DNA from: Austropuccinia psidii
Lineage: Eukaryota > Basidiomycota > Pucciniomycetes > Pucciniales > Sphaerophragmiaceae
Assembly: GCA_023105745.1 (NCBI GenBank)
Contig: JALGQZ010000017.1
Span: 1,336,001 to 1,400,000 of the forward strand
Reading direction: 5' to 3'
Length of the DNA: 64,000 nucleotides
Translations under genes and position numbers: made by a program
In this document: positions 56,564 to 64,000 of the stretch, in pieces
Numbering within the stretch: position 1 is the first letter of the stretch
Layout: every line of letters starts with the position of its first letter
The notes under the pieces: generated by a model
What the model saw: the letters and a program-made list of their open reading frames with translations, nothing else
Told to the model about the DNA's origin: nothing
Databases searched by the model: none

Positions 56564-58170
56564 TTACTTTGTAATATTGTTATTCCTAGTGTGCCTGAGC
56601 CTTCTGAGAAGTTTAGTAGCTTCAGGTATGTCTTTTTCCAGCAACCATTCATCTTCACAAGTTGGGTCACTGTACCTAACAAGGTATTCCCTTACTTTGT
56701 CGGTTCTCAACTTTCTTTCTTTGAGAACTTTGGTAATTTTCTTACTACCAGATGACTCAATAGGAAGCATAACTTGGGGAACTTTATTCCTCAAGGGGAA
56801 TCTTTAAGCATCACTAGATTTATATGGCTTTATCAAGCTCAATGGAAATGTAGGAAGCTTATTGCTAAGTTCCTCAGATAACTCTACTTCAACAGCCTTT
56901 TCTCCATGGAGGGCCTTGAAAACAAAAGGTCCTGCAAAGGATTGTTTCAGCTTTTTACATCCTTTGATGTTATTGAAGTTAGTGGTGGATACAAGAACTA
57001 AGTCCCCCACTTTGAAATCTGGTGTTGCATGTGATTTATCCCATTTGTCCTTATAATATGCCAAAGAGTGCTCCATGCACCTTACTGCATGCTTTCTAGC
57101 TTTGTCTAGCATTCCTTTGAAGCTTTCAGCTGTGGGATGTATTTCAATAAAATCTTTCCTCAAGGAATCTTGGGGTAATGTGGGGTTCTATCCTTTTTCT
57201 AGGATAGCAGGAGTCTGCTTGGTACTGGCATGGATTGATGTTTTATATGCTAATTCTAGTGCTGGAAACAGAGTACACCCATTGTGGGTAAATCCATCAA
57301 AGCCTTTGAATTCAAGGCCATATGCACAGAATCTTCTTACCATGTGCTCTAAGGTTTTGATCATCATTTCAGCCAGACCATCAGTTTGTGGGTGGTAGGC
57401 TTTAGAGAAAGACAGCTTAGTGCCAAATGATTGGTGAAGATTTGTCCATAGTGCTGAAGTGAATTTGGGATCCCTATCACTAATGATATTTGTACATATT
57501 CCAGTCCATGACACTACTCTATTCCATATCAGGAGAGCTGTATCCATGGCTGTATCATCCTTGTGACATGGTAAAAAGATTGGAGTTTTACTGAATCTGT
57601 CCACAATTACTAGGAAAGCATTATAGCTTCTGTCACCTCCTGGTGGTAGGCCAGTTACCCAATCCATATGGACAATTTCCCAAGGTCTGCTTGGTTCTTG
57701 GATTTTTATCATATTTCCAAGTCGCTTGCCAGTGGATTTATTTGCTTTTTGACATCTTTCACAGGTTTTTCAATACTCTGAAACATCTTTTTGCCACATT
57801 GGCCACCATATACAGGTTTCTACTTTTTCTCTAGTCCTGTCTCCAGACAGATGTCCTGAGAAGGGGCTGTCATGGCATTCTTTCAGTACAAGATTGATTA
57901 ATGACCTGTCCACAACTTTCATGACACATGTGTGTTTGGCTCTGTGGTAAATTATACCATCCATTAGGTGAAATCTTCCTTTATCATAAGATTTCTTCCA
58001 TACTTCATCCAAGGCATGTATGAGAGAGCTGTCTTTACAGGATTTCTTAAGTAATTGGCATAGGATGCTACAATTCTTATCTTGAGTGTAAATATGTCTT
58101 ACTTCTTCAAAGAAGGTGGTGTTCAAGTCTGTAACACTTATTCCTTCTATTGGTATCTGTGGTGAAGCTT
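56564..58170 (-). pseudogene. Element A2 integrase and chromodomain-like tail
   Basis: The zinc finger is [17 protein letters not shown], and CERCQK follows a TGA near 57770. The core is [26 protein letters not shown] and QTDGLAEMMIK. FAGPFVFKALHG and EYLVRYSDP...EDEWLLEKDI are present. TAG near 57188 and TAA near 56804 also interrupt it. It ends RNNNITK at 56564. Confidence 0.9.
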
Positions 58171-59584
58171 CTTCTGGAACATAAGCAGGATTATAAATAT
58201 TATTTGGCAATGGCCATCTGCTCAGTCCATCTGCATTCTTATGAATATTCCTATCCTTATGAACAATAGTCACATTGAATGTGTATTCTTGTATGGCTAT
58301 TTGCCATCTGAGCATATGTCTGTTGGGTGTTTTCATGTTTAAAAGTGATTTGACAGTTTTACAATCTGTTATCACTTCAAAAACACATCCCTCTAAGAAG
58401 TAGTTTAATTTCTCCAAGGCCCAGACAAGGCATAGACATTCCATTTGACTTGCTCCATATCTGGCTTCAGTTGGTTTGATTTGCCTGGATATGAAACATA
58501 TGGGTCCCTCTACAGGTTTATCATTTATGATCTGAGCTTGGTGAAGTGCAGCACCCAGCTCATCCCCTGATGCATCAATATACAATTTGAAAGTCAATTT
58601 AAAGTCTGGCATCAGTAAGAGTGGAGAAGTGGTCAAGGCTTCTCTTAGAGACTCAAAAGCTTTGACTCTGTCAACAATCATTTCAAAAACTGTGTCTTTG
58701 TCACACAATTTATAAAGTGGTCTTGCTATCAATGCAAAATCTTTAATTTGTTGCCTGTAATATCCTGCAAAACCTAAGAATGACTGAATTTCCTTTTTGT
58801 TCTGAGGCATGGGTTTTAGCAATACTACTTGAACTTTGTTTTTGTCAATTCCAAGGGACAAACCAGATACAACATGTCCTAGTGCTTTAAGTTCTTTAAG
58901 TCCAAAATGGCATTTCTTCAAGGAGATTTTCATGTTTACTGATTGAATTATTGTCAAAACTCTGGACAATCTGTACATGTGCTCTTCCCAAGTCTTGGAA
59001 CAGACAATAATGTCATCAATGTAAATGAATAACCATCCCTATGAGAGTTCTTCAGGGAAGACTTCATTCATCACCCTTTGGGAGTGTGAACATGCATTTT
59101 TGATACCAAAGGGCATTCTTAAATATTCATACACTCCACAATGAAAAATAATTCTCCAATATTTTATTTCTCTTGGTGTCACCACATTTTGATGGAATCC
59201 TTTAAGGGCATCCATAGTGGTTATATACACTGCTTAAGATATTTGAGTAAGTGCGATTTGGATTTTTGGCATTGGGTATTTGTCTGGAACAGTGTGAGTG
59301 TTCAGAGCTCTAAAGTCTGCAACCATTCAAGATTCTCCATTATGCCATTCCACTATGACTGGTGTAGTTATCTCTACTTCTTCATTGTGGCCTACTTTTC
59401 TTATTTCACCAAGTTCCAGAAGTTCTTTGATATGAATTTCTAGAGCTTCTCTTGATTTTGGACTTGTTGGATATGCAGGTCTTCTTAAGAGTGGTGGATA
59501 AGGTCTGTCAATGTTAAGAATGATGTCAGCTTCATGACCAATAATTGCTCCTAGAGGTTCTTTGTCTTAAGCAAATGCTCCTCT
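58171..59584 (-). pseudogene. Element A2 RT and RNase H
   Basis: RNase H ([44 protein letters not shown]) sits in one 402-codon frame together with the RT thumb (57770-58978). RT palm motifs [14 protein letters not shown] and YIDDIIVCS are separated by TAG near 59039. A TAA near 59231 precedes [12 protein letters not shown]. The upstream part is shifted by a 2-nt deletion near 59585. Confidence 0.9.
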
Positions 59585-60180
59585 GGTCATACAAAAGGGA
59601 AGAAATTTCATTTTCTTGTTTATCAGTCAGATGAAGGCTTATTGCAGCCTCATTTAACTGTTCAGACTTGAATTTTTCCAACTCTAAGCTGACTGGTGAT
59701 ACTTTGTTAACTTTAATTTGTCTTTTAAATGGTAAAAAGGCAAATTTCTGATGCTTATTGTCTCCAATAGTAAAGTATCTGTCTTTGTTATTATGTAAGT
59801 CTATGTCATACATGATTAAATAGTCATTTCCCAATATAAAATGGGTACTAGAGCAGTTTTCCATAACAAAAAATTCAACTGTGATTCTTGAGTTCCCATT
59901 AATGTGTGGGAATATTACATTGGTCTCAAAAATTCCCAATGCTTTCATTGGATTACTTGCACTATTGAATTTTATACCATCAATTGGTAACAATTGGTCT
60001 TCAAAATTTGGTACACAAGTCTTAAGAAAAGATTTTCCAACACAAGAGAAGAAGGCTCCTGGGTCAAGAAAAGGTTTTGTGGGCTTGTTGTCAATCACCA
60101 CTCCTGTTATACAGGAGTTACCAGCTGTATAACCTTTCCCTCTGTCTGGTTTGGTTTTCATGATTTGTGCATCTTGAACT
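59585..60180 (-). pseudogene. Element A2 protease
   Basis: It runs from MKTKPDRGKGYTAG to LLYDQRS. The catalytic motif reads FLDPGAFFSCVG (DPG at 60057-60065), as in A1. It is bounded upstream by TAA at about 60190-60192, the gag/protease boundary stop. Confidence 0.88.
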
Positions 60181-60192
60181 TTTTATAAATCA

Positions 60193-61171
60193 AGTTGACC
60201 ATTGCTCAAGTATGGGAAGTTGGAATAAGATTCCATGATTTCAAAAGTGGCATTGATATTTTCTATATCTTTTGAAGATTCAGAAAATATGGATGACTTA
60301 TCATCTGAATTGTTTTCAATTATTTCATCTTTTTCAACATCAGGTTTCTTTTCAATATCAATTTCATTGATTCCCCCCTTTTTTGGACATGCATTGGCTA
60401 AATGGGTGGTGCTTTGTCAAATATGACACTTTATGACTGTATCTGCAGATTTATAATTATTATTAGACTTTTCTTTGGGGTTCTGTCCACAGAATCTTTC
60501 CAAGGTGTATTAAACCTTGTTTTGAGATTCACCCTACTAGAACCAATTTTGGTTCTGGTGGTTAATTCTTCTAATATATTGATAATATCCTCTGCTGAAG
60601 ATTGTTCAGTAGTCCTGCTTTTGACAGCATGCTCTAAGTCACCTCCACATTGTCTCAGAATTTTTCTATGGATCATAAATTCTGACATGTCAGCATATAA
60701 TGCTGTTAATCTGTTATTTTGTTGGCAAAACCATGGTAAAGCTTTGTCTTTATCAGCATTAAATTTGGCATATTCAAAGTCTGTTTCCACTTTAAACCTC
60801 CAAGCATCATTGGCCCATTTGTTGATAATTTGGGTTTTCCACCAAGTCCAACTTTGGTGTCCATGTGCTTGTCTCAATTTGATATACCATCTGTGAGCTG
60901 ATTTAGTAAATTAGGTGTTAAACCTGGCTGTTACCAATCTGTCTGGTAATTCAAAGTCTTCTTTGATCATGTCAATACCTCTGATGAATTACATATTGTC
61001 ATACTCTCCTTCACCACTGAAGTGAGCCCATTCCTTAAGTTTTGGAACTTCTTTCAAGATTGCTTGGCCCATTGTTGGTTCCAAGTTATGAAAAGAAGTA
61101 GAAAATTCATTTTTTAATTGAGAATTTTTCAATATCCAATACTTGTGGATTGGAAATCCCTGTACCCTCAT
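60193..61171 (-). pseudogene. Element A2 gag: capsid-like domain and knuckle
   Basis: The capsid-like part reads AILKEVPKLKEWAHFSGEGEYD and then WTWWKTQIINKWANDAWRF...KILRQCGGDLEHA. A frameshift near 60470 follows. In the knuckle (CHI, stop, QSTTHLANAC) the second Cys has become TGA. Further stops lie near 60913 and 60989. Confidence 0.87.
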
Positions 61172-62077
61172 TTTGATTCAGAGGTCTAGACATTCTTGGT
61201 AAGGTGTTTAGGAGTTGTTCAATATCTGTCATTTTACTATTGTTACACCTTTGTGAATTTCTTAATTCATGTTTTAAGCTTTGTATAAAGTTTATTACAT
61301 TCTTTTTATGATCATCCTCTTTATATATCAGCTCATTCCATAATTCTGTTTGTTGATTATTATCAGATATAACTTCATTTAACTTTCTTGTTAATTTTTA
61401 TATTTCCTCTTTTGAGGTATCAAAACACTTTTCAAGGCAATTATATGTGTCTTTACTTCAGTAAATGATTTTGAAATATCATCAAGAGCTTTCTTATTAT
61501 CCTCTTTGATATTATTTATGGCTTGTTTTATTCTTGTTTCAATCATGTCATCAATATTGAACGTAGAATATTTGTCTGTCAATTCCTTAATAATGGCAGA
61601 TTGTTCATTTATCTTGTTGCCAAAATAATTATCATTATTGGAAGTTTTAATTGTTCTCAAAACCTTTTCAAAACATTTAAGTGTTTCATTGATTTGGCTC
61701 AGACTCAAGCTATGTGTTTTAAGATTGTCACAAATTGATGCATTTTTATCAAAAAGATGACTTTTTACGTCAGTTATAGCTTCATACAGCTCTGGAATAG
61801 AATCAAAAATATCAGAAATAATTTCTGATATTTTAATCTGCCCTCCTCTTTCTTTTGTAATTCCATCATTGTTCTGGCCATCTGAAACACATTTTCCATG
61901 GCATCCTGTTGGATTTTTGGAGTCCTGTAGCCCTGGCTGTAAGGTTTGGTGGTTGGTGCCTTTCCTTTGCCCTTGTTTGGAGTTTTTGGCTGCTTTTTGA
62001 CGTTGGAATCGCTGCTGCTGGCTACTGGGGCTGTTTTTGGCACTTGCTTGGGTGGTGGAGGGTTGTTTTTCCTCCAT
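61172..62077 (-). pseudogene. Element A2 gag coiled coil
   Basis: The gag frame reads ISEIISDIFDSIPELYEAITDVKSHLFDKN...LTDKYSTFNIDDMIETRIKQAINNIKEDNKK. It is equivalent to A1 15110-15860. A frameshift near 61430 and the stop at 61391 end it. The ATG that overlaps the pre-gag stop in A1 reads ATT here. Confidence 0.75.
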
Positions 62078-62468
62078 TCTAGTGTCAAGAGCATCATGTT
62101 TTTCTTCTCAATCAGTGGATGCCATCCATTGAGCAATTTGCAAGTATTGGGATGGCCCAGGAATTCTCTTACAGTCAGGTAAGAATTCATGCAGTTTTTC
62201 CACAGATCTGCAAGCATCTGGTACTCCTTGTACTGCAGGGCATTGTTGTATGCTTTGTGGCTGGCTTTGTATATGTCCACTGAGGCTTCTTGTGGTGGTG
62301 TCAGCTCTTTGTGAAGGTAAAATGGTATTATCAGCATCAGAATGACCTATTTTAGTTGTTTGGAAGTCATCAACTGACCCTTTCCCTTCTGTACCTGGTT
62401 GGCTCCTGCCATAATCATGTCCATTACCTTTCTGGGAGCTGCTTGAGGGGTTATAGCTGGCTCCTGAT
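61774..62468 (-). CDS. Pre-gag ORF of A2
   Basis: It is open from 62337 to 61774, with a TAG near 62349 upstream (CGG in A1). It encodes EYQMLADLWKNCMNSYLTVREFLG, CKLLNGWHPLIEKKN, the NNPPPPKQVP linker, NKGKGKAPTTKP and PYSQGYRTPKIQQDA / VFQMARTMMELQKKEE. It keeps the Cys that is a stop in A1. The overlapping gag frame is stopped at 62108-62110 in this copy, while the pre-gag frame remains open there. Confidence 0.6.
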
Positions 62469-62533
62469 CTAGTTGAAGGCATATTTTATGATTAAAAAGG
62501 CTTAAAATAGTATTTTTATGTCAAAAAACTTAC
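62469..62533 (-). other. Predicted 65-nt intron in A2 leader
   Basis: Donor AATA|GTAAGT, acceptor TTCAACTAG|ATCAGG. The acceptor changed from CAG to TAG relative to A1 but remains AG. It joins the leader exon (62534-62735) to the pre-gag frame in the same phase as A1. Confidence 0.6.
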
Positions 62534-62735
62534 TATTGGCCAAACTCTTAGCTTTCTGAAGGGTATTACTTATATCCAAGTTAATCAATTCAGAATGTAT
62601 TACTTCAGGTTAGTTATTTTGAGTCACAATAACAGTACTATTATGGTCTGAATTAACAGTACTGGAAGGTATAATGCTGGTGACTGTTGAGGCTGTTTCA
62701 ATGTTTTCTTGCATTACCACATTGTCAGACACTAA
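62534..62735 (-). CDS. Leader exon of A2 (putative, one stop)
   Basis: It reads VSDNVVMQENIETASTVTSI...NSDHNSTVIVTQNN, a TAA, then ELINLDISNTLQKAKSLAN up to the donor. Amino-acid similarity to A1 is kept across most codons. Confidence 0.42.
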
Positions 62736-62762
62736 AATCAATGAAAAAGCCAATTAATTAAG

Positions 62763-62938
62763 TGGGAAAAAGGTTATTTCAAAAAAAGAAATAAAAATAT
62801 AAGCCTCACTTATAATAAGAAAAAAATTATTCTTTATGGGTTTGTTGAATTATAAGTATTTTTTATATGTTTTTGAAATTTTTCAATATAAGAAAAGGGT
62901 TTAAAAAAATTAAAAAAAATATGTCACAGGTAAAATAT
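62763..62938 (-). other. A2 5' untranslated leader
   Basis: AT-rich, matches A1 16786-16969, no ORF. Confidence 0.5.
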
Positions 62939-62956
62939 CACGGCTGGGCCCCCAAA
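62939..62956 (-). other. Primer-binding site candidate of A2
   Basis: The sense strand reads TTTGGGGGCCCAGCCGTG, adjacent to the LTR end. Confidence 0.65.
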
Positions 62957-64000
62957 TGTAAGGTGTGGATATGAAAGTTTGATCAAAAATGAAGTACTTT
63001 TGCTGTCCTCAAAATTTGTACAAGGTAAAAACTAATTAAAAATAGTAAGAAATATTATTTTTGAGAGAAAACACGCAAATTTTATTGTTTATAACTTTGT
63101 TCTTATAAAAAAATAATATTATAAAGATTTATTGTTTTACCAACAATAAACATTTATCCAAAAATACTCTACAAGAGATATTTAAGGCTACAAAAGAAAT
63201 TTCTTCAAGAGCAATTTCAATTGGAATTAATTGAGCAAGGAACTGCAAGAAATAAAATAAAGAACAAAGTCTTTAAGAATAATATTAAGGATAAAACATG
63301 CCCAAAAGTGACCAGAGTGAATTTGGAAACAAAGTGACAAAGTTAACAGTGATGAAAGATGCTTTAATTCACTTTTGGGTTGGTTCAGGGGTAAAAATGA
63401 TTATAAGAGTTACAAACAATGATTCTAATAATTTTTTCATGTGTTTAAAAGGTTTAAAATGATTTAAAAAAGGTGGTTGGAATCTTTTATTGTTGGTTTA
63501 ACAGTGTTTAAACTAATCATAAAAGGAAAAGATTCTAACATGAAGAGAAAAGTGGGCCAAAGAAGACATTCTTTTATAGCCATCAATTTTCTTACTCCAA
63601 AAGTAATATTTACTCTTGTCAGTCGCAAAAATCAGTCTGACAACAGAAAAGCCAATTATAGCATCATTGAACCCTGGTTTAGACCAAAAAAGGGCTGGTT
63701 TAAGCCATTTTTAGCCATTTTAGACCCTTAAATCAGCCATTACTATAGCAATACCTGGTCTAGAGCCTTCAAAACAGGTCAGAATTTTTCTAAGAGGCGT
63801 AGAAACCAGTTAAAACTGTTTTTAATAAAATTGTTTTAACTTAAGGGTAGGTTTACCCTCTTGGCAGCAGTTAAAATCACCCTGGTTGGTATCAAAACCT
63901 CATCATCAATTGAGTCAAAGACCCTGTGACTCAATTCCAGGCCAAAAGTGATGAACCTTTGTGTGGATTTTGACATCCCACGCCAGTCAGAAAGGAATTT
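62957..64000 (-). repeat. 5' LTR of element A2 (partial, cut by window end)
   Basis: It begins TGTAAGGTGTGG and continues past the window. It includes the TATA box CTTTTATA at 63571-63578. About 770 bp of the LTR lie outside. Confidence 0.92.

Larger units (their letters stand above)
54725..64000 (-). mobile_element. Element A2: second family-A element, 5' LTR cut by window end
   Basis: A 3' LTR (54725-56539), polypurine tract, gag-pol remnants 56564-62482, spliced-type leader, primer-binding site (62939-62956) and the first 1044 bp of the 5' LTR are visible. The order is the same as in A1. Gag-pol has two frameshifts (about 60470, about 59585) and many stops. Confidence 0.93.

Noticed and set aside
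1..64000. Host genes, tRNA or rRNA genes, CRISPR arrays
   Set aside because: Every stretch could be assigned to an LTR, leader or gag-pol remnant. No cloverleaf, rRNA-like block or regularly spaced repeats were recognised.

Overview
The window is a 64-kb block made entirely of nested, mostly decayed Ty3/Gypsy (Metaviridae, chromovirus-like) LTR retrotransposons. I could not support any host gene, tRNA, rRNA or CRISPR array. Short GT-AG introns of 64-68 nt, AT-rich LTRs of 1.4-2.0 kb, and Gag-Pol proteins ending in a GPF module plus a chromodomain-like tail point to a fungus with a transposon-bloated genome. The proteins resemble the very abundant Gypsy polyproteins I associate with rust fungi, most likely Austropuccinia psidii (myrtle rust). 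That assignment is from recall and is not proven here.

Layout, outermost to innermost. (1) Element E (+) is seen only as the right part of its 5' LTR (38878-39822) and the start of its internal region (39823-41315). (2) Element B (+) sits inside the E LTR: gag-protease 120-1464, RT-RNase H 3286-4817, integrase 34972-36776, 3' LTR 36895-38877. (3) B is split by a solo family-A LTR (1465-3280, duplication CTACA) and by full-length element C1 (-, 4818-34966, duplication ATGTG). (4) C1 is itself split by full-length A1 (-, 8728-18816, duplication TAGAG) and full-length D (+, 22704-33099, duplication TTACT). (5) To the right, two truncated family-C copies, F (-, 41316-47130) and G (+, 47131-52360), meet head to head and form an inverted repeat of about 11 kb. 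(6) Then come LTR fragment H, the 3' end of a family-C element (I) with its LTR, a 26-bp scrap, and a second family-A element (A2, -, 54725 to the window end).

Each element follows the plan LTR, primer-binding site, spliced leader, pre-gag ORF, Gag (coiled coil, capsid domain, CCHC knuckle), protease, RT, RNase H, integrase, GPF/chromodomain-like tail, polypurine tract, LTR. D is the least damaged: pol has one frameshift and one stop codon, and its LTRs differ at about 30 positions. A1 keeps one frame across all of gag-pol with six stops. B, C1, F, G and A2 are clear pseudogenes.

The most interesting signal lies upstream of Gag. In families A, C and D a second frame, at -1 relative to Gag, encodes a conserved protein segment. 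In A and C a 64-68 nt intron splices the 5' leader exon exactly into this frame. The Gag-frame ATG that looks obvious in family A lies inside that intron. How the pre-gag frame connects to Gag (frameshift, AUGA-type reinitiation or another mechanism) is open.
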